A DNA stretch of 64,000 nt from Saccharopolyspora shandongensis (GTDB taxonomy: Bacteria; Actinomycetota; Actinomycetes; Mycobacteriales; Pseudonocardiaceae). The stretch covers positions 1 to 64,000 of the forward strand of contig NZ_FNOK01000041.1 of the NCBI RefSeq assembly GCF_900106995.1. Reading direction: 5' to 3'. The notes beneath the pieces were generated by a model that ran no database searches, was not told the origin of the DNA, and saw only the letters and a list, made by a program, of their open reading frames with translations. Every line of letters starts with the position of its first letter. The first letter of the stretch is position 1. The translations under genes were made by a program, and so were the position numbers. Positions 8,735 to 16,990 of this stretch are shown here, one piece after another.

Positions 8735-10282
8735 ATGAGCGCGCCCAATTACGACGCCGAGCTCAACGAGTTCGGCTACACCAACAAACTGAAGAGAAGC
8801 CTGGGTGGATTCTCCACCTTCGCCGCCGGGATCAGCTACATCTCGGTGCTCACCGGCACCTTCCAACTGTCCTACTTCGGCCTGTCCTTCGGTGGCCCCG
8901 CCTACTGGTGGTCCTGGCCGATCGTATTCGTCGGGCAGTTGCTCGTGGCGTTGAGTTTCGCCGAGCTGGCATCCCGGTACCCGATCGCGGGTTCCATCTA
9001 CAACTGGGCGAAGAAGCTGGGCGGTCAGCACGTCGGCTGGCTGGCCGGCTGGATGATGCTGCTGGCCTCCATCGTGTCGATCTCTGCCACCGCGCTGGCC
9101 TACCAGAACACGCTGCCGCAGATCTGGTCCGGCTTCCAGTTCGTCGGCGACGGGAGCACCAGCACCGAGCAGGCCGTCAACGGCATCATGCTGGCCCTGG
9201 TGCTGATCCTGTTCACCACGATGGTCAACGCCTTCGGCGTGAAGCTGATGGCCCGGATCAACAGCGCCGGGGTGTTCATCGAGCTGATCGCCGCGGTGCT
9301 GCTGATCGTCGCGCTGGCGCTGGTCGTGGTGAACCCGCCGACGGTCGTGTTCGACACCAACGGCACCGAGTCCGCCTTCGGCGGCAATTACCTGAGCGCG
9401 TTCCTCGTCGCCGGGATCGCCTCGTCGTACGTGATGTACGGCTTCGACACCGCCGCCTCGCTGGGCGAGGAATCCATCGACCCGCACCGCAACGCGCCCA
9501 AGGCGATCCTGCGCGCGCTGATCGCCTCGTTCATCCTCGGCGGGCTGATCATCCTGCTCGGCCTGATGGCCACCAAGGACTTCTCGGCGCCGCAGCTGGC
9601 CGAGAGCGGCCTGCAGTTCGTGCTCAACGACGCGCTGGGCCCGCTGGTGGGCCGGCTGTTCCTGCTGTCGATCTTCGTGGCGATCACGGTCTGCGTGCTG
9701 GCGGTGCACACCGCGGCGATCCGGATCGCCTTCGCGATGGCCCGCGACAACGCGTTGCCCGCCGGTTCGCTGCTGGCGCGGGTGAGCCCGCGCTTCCAGA
9801 CGCCGATCGTGCCGGCCGTGGTCATCGGCGTGCTCGCGGTGGCGCTGCTGGTGGTCAACGTCGGGCAGCCGCAGATCTTCACCGCGGTCACCAGCCTGGC
9901 GATCATCCTGATCTACATCTCGTACCTGCTGGTCACGGTGCCGATGCTGGTCGCGCGGCTGCGCGGCAAGTGGTCGGTGCCGCGGGACGAGGCCAAGCGG
10001 CAGGGCCGGTTCAGCCTGGGCAAGCTCGGCCTGCCGATCAACGTCCTGGCCGTGCTCTGGGGCGTGGGCATGACGATCAACCTGGCCTGGCCGCGCCGCG
10101 AGGTCTACAACGCCGAGCCGCCCTACCACTGGTACCTGCAGTACAGCTCGGTGCTGTTCGTCGGAGTCGCGGCGGTCGGCGGGTTCGCGTACTACTGGTT
10201 CGTCCAACGCCACAAGGTCGGCGTGCTCGCAGACCACGCAGCCCGGTCCACTTCGGACAACACGACCAGCCCGGTTGCCTGA
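8735..10282 (+). CDS. APC superfamily permease, probably for choline or a related amine
   Basis: 515-residue polytopic membrane transporter with about twelve hydrophobic helices. The N-terminal motif LGGFSTFAAGISYISVLTGTFQL and the SFAELASRYPIAGSIYNWAKKLGG segment are typical of APC amino acid/polyamine/organocation permeases of the GABA and ethanolamine branch. Start is ATG 8735 after AAAGGAG. It lies between betaine-aldehyde dehydrogenase and choline oxidase, which suggests uptake of choline or another quaternary amine; most known bacterial choline carriers are BCCT or ABC types, so this assignment is contextual. The choline oxidase gene follows after 21 bases, so the two are probably co-transcribed. 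Confidence 0.85.
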   Translation: MSAPNYDAELNEFGYTNKLKRSLGGFSTFAAGISYISVLTGTFQLSYFGLSFGGPAYWWSWPIVFVGQLLVALSFAELASRYPIAGSIYNWAKKLGGQHVGWLAGWMMLLASIVSISATALAYQNTLPQIWSGFQFVGDGSTSTEQAVNGIMLALVLILFTTMVNAFGVKLMARINSAGVFIELIAAVLLIVALALVVVNPPTVVFDTNGTESAFGGNYLSAFLVAGIASSYVMYGFDTAASLGEESIDPHRNAPKAILRALIASFILGGLIILLGLMATKDFSAPQLAESGLQFVLNDALGPLVGRLFLLSIFVAITVCVLAVHTAAIRIAFAMARDNALPAGSLLARVSPRFQTPIVPAVVIGVLAVALLVVNVGQPQIFTAVTSLAIILIYISYLLVTVPMLVARLRGKWSVPRDEAKRQGRFSLGKLGLPINVLAVLWGVGMTINLAWPRREVYNAEPPYHWYLQYSSVLFVGVAAVGGFAYYWFVQRHKVGVLADHAARSTSDNTTSPVA

Positions 10283-10303
10283 GCGGAAACGGAGTTTCGA
10301 TCC

Positions 10304-11851
10304 ATGACTGACCAGTTCGACTACGTCGTGGTGGGCGGCGGCAGCGCCGGCGCAGCGGTCGCCGCGCGGTTGTCCGAGGACCCGGACGTCACTGTGTGCT
10401 TGCTGGAGGCCGGGCCGTCCGACGTCGACGACAAGGCGATCCTGGAGCTCAAGCGCTGGATGGCGCTGCTGGAGTCCGGTTACGACTGGGACTACCTGAT
10501 CGAGCCGCAGGCCAATGGCAACTCGTTCATGCGGCACGCGCGGGCCCGGGTGCTCGGCGGCTGCTCCTCGCACAACTCCTGCATCGCGTTCTGGGCCCCG
10601 GCCGAGGACCTCGACGAGTGGGAGTCGATGGGTGCCACCGGTTGGGGTGCCAAGGACATCTTCCCGCTGTACAAGCGGCTGGAGACCAACGACGGGCCGG
10701 GCGAGCACCACGGCCGCAGCGGCCCGGTGACCATCCGCAGCGTCCCGCCGGCGGACCCGTGCGGCGTCGCGCTGCTGGAGGCCTGCGCCCAGGAGGGCAT
10801 CCCGACCACGGAGTTCAACTCCGGCAAGACCGTGCTGCACGGCGCCAACTGGTTCCAGATCAACGCGCGGGAGGACGGCACCCGGTCCTCGTCGTCGGTG
10901 TCCTACCTGCACCCGAACCTGGACCGGCCGAACCTGGAGATCCGCACTCAGGCGTGGGCCAAGAAGATCACCTTCGACGGCACCCGGGCCACCGGCGTCC
11001 AGTACCTGGACGCGGACCTGATCCACACCCGCACGGTGACCGCGCGCCGCGAGGTGGTGCTGTCCGCCGGCGCCATCGACACCCCGAAGCTGCTGATGCT
11101 CTCCGGCATCGGGCCCGCCGAGCACCTGCGGGAGTTCGGCATCGACGTGCTGGTCGACTCCCCCGGCGTCGGCTCCAGCCTGCAGGACCACCCGGAGGGC
11201 GTGATCAGCTGGGACGCCAAGCAGCCGATGGTCACCGACTCCACGCAGTGGTGGGAGATCGGCATCTTCACCACCACCGAGCCGGGCCTGAACCGCCCGG
11301 ACCTGATGTTCCACTACGGCTCGGTGCCCTTCGACATGCACACCGTGCGCCAGGGCTACCCGACCTCGGAGAACAGCTTCTGCCTGACCCCGAACGTCAC
11401 CCGCGCCCGGTCCACGGGCACGGTCCGGCTGCGCAGCCGGGACTTCCGGGACAAGCCGAAGGTGGACCCGCGGTACTTCACCGATCCGCACGACATGCGG
11501 GTGATGACCGAGGGCATCAAGCTGGCGCGCAAGATCGTGGCGCAGCCGGCGATGCAGGACTGGGCGGGCGCCGAGCTGTTCCCCGGCCCGGACGTGCGCA
11601 CCGACGACGAGATCGCCGACTACATCAAGCGCACCCACAACACCGTCTACCACCCGTCGGCGTCGGTGCCGATGGGCGCCGAGGGCGACCCGACGAAGCC
11701 ACTGGACCCGCGCCTGCGGGTGAAGGGCGTGCAGGGCCTGCGCGTGGCGGACGCCTCGGCGATGCCGTTCCTGGTGGCGGTGAACCCGAACATCACGACG
11801 ATGGCGATCGGCGAGAAGTGCTCCGACATGCTCAAGGAGGACAACCGCTGA
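10304..11851 (+). CDS. codA: choline oxidase (GMC family, covalent FAD)
   Basis: Oxidises choline to betaine aldehyde, and probably on to glycine betaine, passing electrons to O2. 515 residues. The Rossmann motif VVGGGSAGAAVAARLSEDP is N-terminal. Residues that define Arthrobacter globiformis choline oxidase are all present after simple alignment from memory: His90 (His99, covalent FAD site in GGCSSHNSC), Ser92 (Ser101), Glu298 (Glu312, trimethylammonium contact), Trp317 (Trp331), His337 (His351), Val448-Tyr449-His450 (Val464-Tyr465-His466; Val464 aids O2 reactivity) and Asn494 (Asn510). This favours an oxidase over the BetA dehydrogenase that general annotation would give. ATG 10304 follows CGGAAACGGAG. 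H2O2 would be a by-product. Confidence 0.92.
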   Translation: MTDQFDYVVVGGGSAGAAVAARLSEDPDVTVCLLEAGPSDVDDKAILELKRWMALLESGYDWDYLIEPQANGNSFMRHARARVLGGCSSHNSCIAFWAPAEDLDEWESMGATGWGAKDIFPLYKRLETNDGPGEHHGRSGPVTIRSVPPADPCGVALLEACAQEGIPTTEFNSGKTVLHGANWFQINAREDGTRSSSSVSYLHPNLDRPNLEIRTQAWAKKITFDGTRATGVQYLDADLIHTRTVTARREVVLSAGAIDTPKLLMLSGIGPAEHLREFGIDVLVDSPGVGSSLQDHPEGVISWDAKQPMVTDSTQWWEIGIFTTTEPGLNRPDLMFHYGSVPFDMHTVRQGYPTSENSFCLTPNVTRARSTGTVRLRSRDFRDKPKVDPRYFTDPHDMRVMTEGIKLARKIVAQPAMQDWAGAELFPGPDVRTDDEIADYIKRTHNTVYHPSASVPMGAEGDPTKPLDPRLRVKGVQGLRVADASAMPFLVAVNPNITTMAIGEKCSDMLKEDNR

Positions 11852-11869
11852 GGTTCCCGGCATCCGGTG

Positions 11870-11897
11870 GATCACAGTTTCAATTGAAACTGTGATC
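11870..11897. repeat. 28-base perfect palindrome after codA
   Basis: GATCACAGTTTCAA followed directly by its exact reverse complement, with no loop. A second palindrome with the same TTTCAATTGAAA core lies at 11925-11938. It lies 18 bases past the codA stop and upstream of a separate, more conventional terminator, so it looks more like a protein-binding site than a terminator. Confidence 0.75.
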
Positions 11898-11924
11898 ACC
11901 CCGGGTGCCGGCGCCGGAACCACG

Positions 11925-11938
11925 GTTTCAATTGAAAC
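11925..11938. repeat. second TTTCAATTGAAA-core palindrome
   Basis: GTTTCAATTGAAAC is a perfect 14-base palindrome sharing a 14-base core with the palindrome 28 bases earlier. Flanking bases extend the symmetry imperfectly. Centre-to-centre spacing is 48 bases. Confidence 0.65.
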
Positions 11939-12005
11939 TGCGGAGACCCCGGCCGGGACCGGACGTCCAGGTCGTTCCCCGAATCTCGACTTCGTGCCCG
12001 GCCGT

Positions 12006-12048
12006 GCCGAAGGTCCCTCCGGTCCCCCGTCCCGGAGGGACCTTCGGC
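12006..12048. terminator. bidirectional terminator hairpin
   Basis: CGAAGGTCCCTCCGG pairs with its exact complement across a nine-base C-rich loop, and two further outer pairs extend the stem to 17. It lies directly before the stop codon of the VOC gene and after codA, so it can terminate both converging transcripts. Confidence 0.8.
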
Positions 12049-12050
12049 GT

Positions 12051-12425
12051 TCACGCCTTGGTCATCACCTCGTAGAGGTTCCCGGTTCCGTCGGTGAAGA
12101 ACAGGCCGCGGGGGCACAGCGGGTGGTCGGTGCGGCCGTTGGCGGGATCGCGCGGGCTGTTGCCGTAGGGCACGCCTCGCGCCTGCAGACGCGCGAGGAT
12201 CTGGCCGAACTCCGCCGGTTCCACGTCGAACGCGAGGTGGTGCGGTTCGGGCTCCGGCAGGGTCATGAACTGCAGGGTCAGCGAGTCGTTGACCGCGACC
12301 GGCGCGAACTTCCCGTCGATGCCGTCCGGCTGCAGGCGCCGCAGGCCCATGATCCCGGCGAAGAAGTCCGCCTCCGCGTCGTTGTCCCGCGCCGGGACGA
12401 TGGTGTGGTTCAGGGTGACCGTCAT
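12051..12425 (-). CDS. VOC family (glyoxalase/dioxygenase-fold) protein
   Basis: 124-residue vicinal-oxygen-chelate protein. MTVTLNHTIVPARDNDAEADFFAGIMGL is the first beta-alpha-beta unit and carries the first metal-ligand His; PEPHHLAFDVEPAEF and GNLYEVMT give the later ligand positions expected for the fold. The start ATG 12425-12423 overlaps the upstream TetR stop by four bases (ATGA), so the two are translationally coupled. Substrate is unknown. The tight pairing suggests the regulator senses or controls the compound handled by this enzyme. Confidence 0.85.
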   Translation of the reverse strand: MTVTLNHTIVPARDNDAEADFFAGIMGLRRLQPDGIDGKFAPVAVNDSLTLQFMTLPEPEPHHLAFDVEPAEFGQILARLQARGVPYGNSPRDPANGRTDHPLCPRGLFFTDGTGNLYEVMTKA

Positions 12426-13024
12426 TTCGCCTCCTCGATCGCTCCGCGCAGGAAGACCTCGACTATCTCGGCGGTGTCCAGGGCGTCGTGCTCCCCCATC
12501 CGCGGCCGCACGAACAGCAGCCCGAGGAACATCGCCGCCAGCTTCTCCGGCGGCAGCCGCAAGGACTCCCGCTCCGGCTCGAACAGGTCGGCCATCGCCT
12601 CGCGGATCTGCCGCATGGATTCCGCCCGGTCGTCGTGCTTCGGCGGCTCTCCGCGCCCGCGCAACTGCCCGGAGGCGTGCAGGGATCCGACCACCGCGCC
12701 CATCCGCTCCAGGTGCGCGGCCAGCGCGTCGGCCGCATCGCCGAGCCGCTGCGCCAACGGCTCGTCGATCGAGATCGAGCCGATCTCCCGGACCACGTGG
12801 TCCGGCCGGACGGCTTCCGCCACGCACGCCCCCAGCAGCTCGTCCTTGTCCGCGAAGACACGGAAGATCGTCGCCTCACCGATCCCCGCGGCCCGCGCGA
12901 TGCGGCTCGTCGTCACGGCCGCCCCGTACTCCGCGACGAGCGGCACGGCCGCCGCGATGATCATCGCCCGCCGCTCTTCCGGACTCATTCCCGGCGCCCT
13001 GCGCCGCGTCTTCGTTTCCGCCAT
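12422..13024 (-). CDS. TetR family regulator coupled to a VOC gene
   Basis: 200-residue TetR protein. The helix-turn-helix spans about residues 18-62 (RRAMIIAAAVPLVAEYGAAVTTSRIARAAGIGEATIFRVF). The C-terminal ligand domain is longer than the minimum and acidic. ATG 13024-13022 is the start. Two operator-like sequences directly upstream strongly suggest autoregulation. The following VOC gene overlaps it by four bases. Effector unknown. Confidence 0.87.
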   Translation of the reverse strand: MAETKTRRRAPGMSPEERRAMIIAAAVPLVAEYGAAVTTSRIARAAGIGEATIFRVFADKDELLGACVAEAVRPDHVVREIGSISIDEPLAQRLGDAADALAAHLERMGAVVGSLHASGQLRGRGEPPKHDDRAESMRQIREAMADLFEPERESLRLPPEKLAAMFLGLLFVRPRMGEHDALDTAEIVEVFLRGAIEEAK

Positions 13025-13037
13025 GCCACCAAGCTAC

Positions 13038-13082
13038 GGAGTGAGCACTCACTCCGTCAAGGGCGAAGTGAGTGCTCACTCC
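13038..13082. promoter_or_regulatory. two TetR-type operators
   Basis: GGAGTGAG-CA-CTCACTCC at 13038-13055 and GAAGTGAG-TG-CTCACTCC at 13065-13082. The second differs from the first by one base in the arms plus the two central bases. The 27-base repeat spacing would place two dimers on nearby faces of the helix. Both lie within 60 bases of the TetR start codon. Confidence 0.75.
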
Positions 13083-13107
13083 GATCTATCTCGCCGCTCG
13101 ATGTGGA

Positions 13108-13155
13108 GCGAACGGCTCGTTCGTCCCACTAGGCGAGGCGAACAGTCCGTTCACT
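13108..13155. repeat. small intergenic repeat, family 2, copy B
   Basis: Ungapped relative of 4764-4811 (37 of 48 bases identical) with hairpins GAACGGCTCGTTC and GAACAGTCCGTTC around a CACTAG spacer. It lies 51 bases beyond the stop of the XRE-cupin gene, in position to terminate it. Confidence 0.65.
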
Positions 13156-13205
13156 TCATCCACCCAACGCCGGCGCGCCCCAAGACGCGCGCGAAACCGG
13201 ATGCT

Positions 13206-13769
13206 TCAGGCCTCCTCGACGTAGCGCATGACGAGCGTCGCGGTGGCATCGACTTCTAGCGCTTGGTACACGTGATCGACACCGCCGTCGAAGCGGATGT
13301 AGTCGCCAGGACCGAGCGTTTCCGGCGCGGATTCCGGACCGACGACCAGGGTTCCGGAGTGCACCAGGAGCTGCTCGATCACGCGCGGCCGGTGCGCGGC
13401 CGAGACGTACCGGCTTCCGGCGCGCACGTGCAGCCGGTACACCTCCAGCTGCTGGCCGCCGCTGAACACCCGGTCCATCAGCTGCACGTCCACCGTCCGC
13501 CCGGAGAGGTCCGAGCCACTGGCCCGGCTGACCACCACCGTCGGCTCCGCGACGGCCCCGGACTCCGCGACGAGCAGCCACCCCAGCGGCACGTCGAGCA
13601 CCGTCGCCAGCGCGTAGAGCGTCTCCAGCGTCGGGTTGCGCCGGCCCGCTTCCAACTCGGAGAGCGTGCCCTTGCCGATGTCGGCCCGGCGGGCGGTCTC
13701 GGACAGCGACAGGCCGCGCAGTGCCCGAGCGGCGCGCAGGTTCGCGCCGACCACCTTGACCAGCTCCAC
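13206..13769 (-). CDS. XRE family regulator with C-terminal cupin domain
   Basis: 187 residues. Residues 6-60 form an XRE helix-turn-helix (VGANLRAARALRGLSLSETARRADIGKGTLSELEAGRRNPTLETL). Residues about 105-185 form a cupin barrel (HRPRVIEQLLVHSGTLVVGP, LGPGDYIRFDGGVDHVYQAL), the usual small-ligand sensor of this class. Start is GTG 13769-13767 after GGAGGAAGC. It is divergent from the BenE-type transporter by only 49 bases, so it most likely controls that transporter. Confidence 0.87.
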   Translation of the reverse strand: MELVKVVGANLRAARALRGLSLSETARRADIGKGTLSELEAGRRNPTLETLYALATVLDVPLGWLLVAESGAVAEPTVVVSRASGSDLSGRTVDVQLMDRVFSGGQQLEVYRLHVRAGSRYVSAAHRPRVIEQLLVHSGTLVVGPESAPETLGPGDYIRFDGGVDHVYQALEVDATATLVMRYVEEA

Positions 13770-13790
13770 CGCTTCCTCCTAACATCGCGT

Positions 13791-13808
13791 CGTTCCATAA
13801 ACAGAACG
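13791..13808. promoter_or_regulatory. inverted repeat between XRE-cupin and benE-like genes
   Basis: CGTTC and GAACG separated by eight bases, in the 49-base gap shared by the two divergent genes. Suggested operator for the XRE-cupin regulator; short arms keep confidence low. Confidence 0.35.
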
Positions 13809-13818
13809 GAAGCCCTAA

Positions 13819-14991
13819 GTGCAGTTGCGGCAACAGCTCCCGACCGCCCCGCCGATGTCCACAGTGGTCTCCGGCGCCATCACCACGCTGGTCGGCGTGG
13901 TGAGCTCCGCTGCCATCGTCTTCCAAGCCGCGCGGACCCTCGGCGCGGGCCCCGCGGAAATCGGCTCGTGGATCCTCGCTCTCGGCGCGGGCATCGGCGT
14001 CACGTCGATCGCGCTGTCCCTCCGCTACCGCGCGCCGGTCGTGCTGGCCTGGTCCACGCCCGGCGCCGCGCTGCTGGCCACGAGCGGCCAAGGTACCTCG
14101 ATGGCGGAGGCCGTCGGCGCATTCCTGATCGCCGCGGCGTTGACGGTGCTCGTCGGGCTCACCGGCTGGTTCGAGCGGGCGGTCAACCTGATCCCGTCGT
14201 CGATCGCATCCGCGCTGCTCGGCGGCGTGCTGCTGCAGTTCGGGCTCGGCCTGTTCACCACCATGCAGACCCAGTTCTGGCTGGTGCTGGCGATGCTGGT
14301 GGGCTACCTACTCGGCAAGCGGCTGCTGCCCCGGTACGCGGTACTCATCGCGCTCGTGATCGGCGTGGTGTTCGCCGCCTTCCAGGGCTCGCTGCACTTC
14401 GACGGCGTCGGCTTCGCGCTCGCCACGCCGGTGTGGACCTGGCCGAGCTGGTCGCTGCACGCCACGATCAGCCTGGCCGTTCCGCTGTTCGTCATCACCA
14501 TGACCTCGCAGAACCTGCCGGGAATGGTGACGCTGCGCGCCCACGGCTACTCGACGCCGGTCTCGCCGATCCTGTCCTGGACCGGGGCGGTGAACGTGGT
14601 GCTGGCGCCGCTGGGCTGCTTCGGCATCAACCTCGCGGCGATCACCGCCGCGCTGTGCATGGGCCGCGACGCGCACGAGGACCCGGCGCAGCGCTACAAG
14701 GCCAGCATCGCCTCGGGCGTCTGCTACCTGCTTCTGGGGATCTTCGGGGCGATGCTCGGCAGCCTCATCGCCGCGTTCCCGCTCGCACTGGTCACCGCGC
14801 TCGCCGGGATCGGACTGCTGGACACCATCGGCGGTTCGCTGGCCAAGGCAACCGAGGACCCGGGCAGCCGCACCGCCGCGTTGATCGCGTTCCTGGTGAC
14901 GGCCTCGGGCGTGACCGCCTTCGGCATCGCCTCGGTGTTCTGGGGCCTGCTCGCCGGCCTCGCCACCCACCTGATCACCAGGCGGGGCTGA
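13819..14991 (+). CDS. BenE family benzoate/H+ symporter-like transporter
   Basis: 390-residue membrane protein with about twelve helices. AITTLVGVVSSAAIVFQAARTLGAGPAEIGSWILALGAGIGV and VLAWSTPGAALLATSG are family signatures of BenE (YdcO-like) permeases; LGCFGINLAAITAALCMG lies in the middle of the C-terminal half. Start is GTG 13819. The divergent XRE-cupin gene is the likely regulator. No aromatic catabolic genes are adjacent, so the substrate may not be benzoate. Confidence 0.87.
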   Translation: MQLRQQLPTAPPMSTVVSGAITTLVGVVSSAAIVFQAARTLGAGPAEIGSWILALGAGIGVTSIALSLRYRAPVVLAWSTPGAALLATSGQGTSMAEAVGAFLIAAALTVLVGLTGWFERAVNLIPSSIASALLGGVLLQFGLGLFTTMQTQFWLVLAMLVGYLLGKRLLPRYAVLIALVIGVVFAAFQGSLHFDGVGFALATPVWTWPSWSLHATISLAVPLFVITMTSQNLPGMVTLRAHGYSTPVSPILSWTGAVNVVLAPLGCFGINLAAITAALCMGRDAHEDPAQRYKASIASGVCYLLLGIFGAMLGSLIAAFPLALVTALAGIGLLDTIGGSLAKATEDPGSRTAALIAFLVTASGVTAFGIASVFWGLLAGLATHLITRRG

Positions 14992-15042
14992 TGCGGAACG
15001 GCCTGCCCGCCTCCGTCGCCGAGGTGGGCAGGCCGTCGCATC
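14990..15042. terminator. terminator between convergent genes
   Basis: ACGGCCTGCCC pairs with GGGCAGGCCGT, and the outer GATGCG pairs with CGCATC after a two-base bulge. The hairpin starts at the last base of the BenE-like reading frame and ends just before the stop of the secreted protein. Confidence 0.75.
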
Positions 15043-15048
15043 GCAGGG

Positions 15049-15684
15049 TCAGCCGATCGTCGTGGTGGTCAGGACCGGGTTGGGGTTCGGGAAGCACCGC
15101 GACGGCACGTTCTGGTCGCCGATGATCGACCCCACCACGGCCGTGAAGGTGAGGCCCGGGTCGTCGTGGCTGGTGCCGTGCAGCTTCGTCTCGATCGCGC
15201 CGGAATCACCGGCCGTGAGGTGTGCGGTCACGGTGGGCAGCTCGAACTCCGAGCCGCCGGCGATCGGGCCGTCCAGGTGGATCGTGGCGACGTTGCCGTC
15301 CACCGTGAACGTCGGCGGGTTCGGCCCGAGGCCGGAGCCGCCCGTCAGGTCCGCGGAGACGAACGCGGAGTTCGCCGGGATCGGGATCTTCAGGTCCATG
15401 CCCTCGATCCGCTTCACGGTGTACCCGTTGACCTCGGCGGGCACGGCGTTCGGGCCCGGGTCGATCACGACGTCCAGCGCCCCGCCGGGAGCGACCGAGG
15501 CCGGCGCGGTGACGTCGGCGGGCTGCTGCAGGGTGAACTTCTGCTCTCCCACCGGGGAGTCGCCGGCGCAGTCGAAGTTGATGTCGAATGCGGCGGCCAT
15601 GGCTTGGGGGGTCAACGCGAGCGCCGTGGCCGCGGCGACCGCCGCGGTGATGGCGGCGCGTCTACCACGAAGAAGGGACTTCAT
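15049..15684 (-). CDS. secreted protein of unknown function
   Basis: 211 residues starting at ATG 15684-15682 after GAGGTGAGG. The N-terminus MKSLLRGRRAAITAAVAAATALALTPQAMA is a typical signal peptide cleaved near AMA-AA. The mature part is beta-rich with no obvious catalytic motif; two cysteines (FDCAGD near the start, SRCFPNP near the end) could form one disulfide. It resembles secreted actinobacterial proteins of about this size that lack known function. It stands alone; about 370 bases upstream separate it from a luciferase-like oxidoreductase. Confidence 0.75.
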   Translation of the reverse strand: MKSLLRGRRAAITAAVAAATALALTPQAMAAAFDINFDCAGDSPVGEQKFTLQQPADVTAPASVAPGGALDVVIDPGPNAVPAEVNGYTVKRIEGMDLKIPIPANSAFVSADLTGGSGLGPNPPTFTVDGNVATIHLDGPIAGGSEFELPTVTAHLTAGDSGAIETKLHGTSHDDPGLTFTAVVGSIIGDQNVPSRCFPNPNPVLTTTTIG

Positions 15685-16053
15685 TGGCCTCACCTCGCAG
15701 AATCGGTGAACGAAAGGGGGCGAGCCGCGCGGCGACCGAAATACTTACTGACGAGTAAACTCGGCGTCAACGCGAAAGCTTTTCACGGAATTCACAGCCC
15801 GCACCGAGCACCACAGCCCGCTGTCCCCGGCTCCGCGCGCAACCGCCGACGAGCTGGATCGCGTTGCGACATGCGTGTTCCGGCGAAGCGCGAGCGGCGC
15901 GATTCGCGACCCTGCGTGATCGCGGAGCTCCATTGGTGGTAGTTACACGCTCACCCGGGGCAAGGCCGTGGTTCGCGGCGCGCGCTCACCCGAACGCCGA
16001 CCCGGTGCACCCGTTCCGACCAGCCCCATCCCGGATCGTCAGGAGGATTTCCC
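15685..16053. other. intergenic region with no gene seen
   Basis: About 370 bases between two divergent genes. No convincing coding sequence on either strand. The part near 15740-15790 is relatively AT-rich (TACTTACTGACGAGTAAACTC) and is the likely promoter zone for the secreted protein. Confidence 0.5.
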
Positions 16054-16962
16054 ATGCGTCTCGGACTCGCCCTCCCCCAATTCGGCCCCTTCGCCGACCC
16101 GACCCTGGTACCGGCGATCGCGGCCGAAGCCGAAGCGCTCGGCTTCGAAAGCCTCTGGACCGGCGAACGCGTGCACGCCGCCACCGCCCCGAGCACGCCG
16201 TACCCGGGCGGCACCATGCCCGAGCAGTTCCGCAGCGGCCTCGACCCGATGCTCGTGCTGACCCTCGCGGCGAGCGCCACCACGCGCCCGCGGCTGGGCA
16301 CCAGCACGCTCAACGCCCCGCTGCACCCGCCGATCCACCTCGCCCGCAGCCTCGCCGGGCTCGATCGGCTCAGCGACGGCCGGGTCATCGCCGGGTTCGG
16401 GCTCGGCTGGTCGCGCGACGAGTACGACGCCGTCGCGGTGCCGTGGCGGGAACGCGGCGCCCGGCTGGACGAGACGCTGGACGTGCTGGAAAGCCTCTGG
16501 GCGGCCGACCCCGTGCAGCACGACGGCAGGTTCTGGACCATCAGCCCCGGCGACTTCGGGCCCAAGCCGGTGCAGCAGCACCTGCCGATCTACCTGGGCG
16601 GACGCTCCCCCGCCGCGTTCCGGCGCGTCGGTCGCCGCGCGGACGGCTGGCTCGGCGTGGCACTGCCGGCGGAGGCACTGCGGGGCGCGCTCGCGAGCAT
16701 CGCCGACCAGGCGCGGGACGCCGGGCGCGGACCGATCGCCACCGCCCTGCGCATCAACGCCGCGGTCCACGCCGCGGTCCACGCCGCGGTGACGGCGAAA
16801 CCTGGGGTCGGCCCGGTCGAGCAGCTCGTCGACTACCTGCACGAGGTGGCGGAGCTGGGCATCGACGACGCGTTCGTGGACCTGCAGTTCACCACGTCGA
16901 CCCCGGCCGAACTCCTGGACCTCGCGGCCCGGATCCGGACCGCCTTCGAAACCACCGCTTGA
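16054..16962 (+). CDS. LLM class F420-dependent oxidoreductase
   Basis: 302-residue luciferase-like TIM-barrel protein. MRLGLALPQFGPFADP, EALGFESLWTGERV, RPRLGTSTLNAPLHPPIHLARSLAGLDRLSDGRVIAGFGLGWS and LPIYLGGRSPAAFRRVGRRADGWLG are the usual barrel strands of TIGR03619-type F420-dependent enzymes. Start is ATG 16054 after AGGAGG. A 12-base tandem repeat at about 16759-16791 encodes AAVHAAVHAAV inside the C-terminal part and could vary in copy number. Substrate unknown; it stands alone. Confidence 0.88.
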   Translation: MRLGLALPQFGPFADPTLVPAIAAEAEALGFESLWTGERVHAATAPSTPYPGGTMPEQFRSGLDPMLVLTLAASATTRPRLGTSTLNAPLHPPIHLARSLAGLDRLSDGRVIAGFGLGWSRDEYDAVAVPWRERGARLDETLDVLESLWAADPVQHDGRFWTISPGDFGPKPVQQHLPIYLGGRSPAAFRRVGRRADGWLGVALPAEALRGALASIADQARDAGRGPIATALRINAAVHAAVHAAVTAKPGVGPVEQLVDYLHEVAELGIDDAFVDLQFTTSTPAELLDLAARIRTAFETTA

Positions 16963-16990
16963 CGCGAACCACGCACGATGCGCAGATCAA

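Noticed and set aside
8501..11923. Very long minus-strand open frame of over 1100 codons opposite the choline genes
   Set aside because: Rich in His, Arg, Gly and Val, without domains; it is the antisense shadow of GC-rich codons of betB, the permease and codA.
11870..11938. Possible CRISPR repeats because of ATTGAAAC ends
   Set aside because: Only two palindromes of different length, no spacers of constant size and no cas genes nearby.
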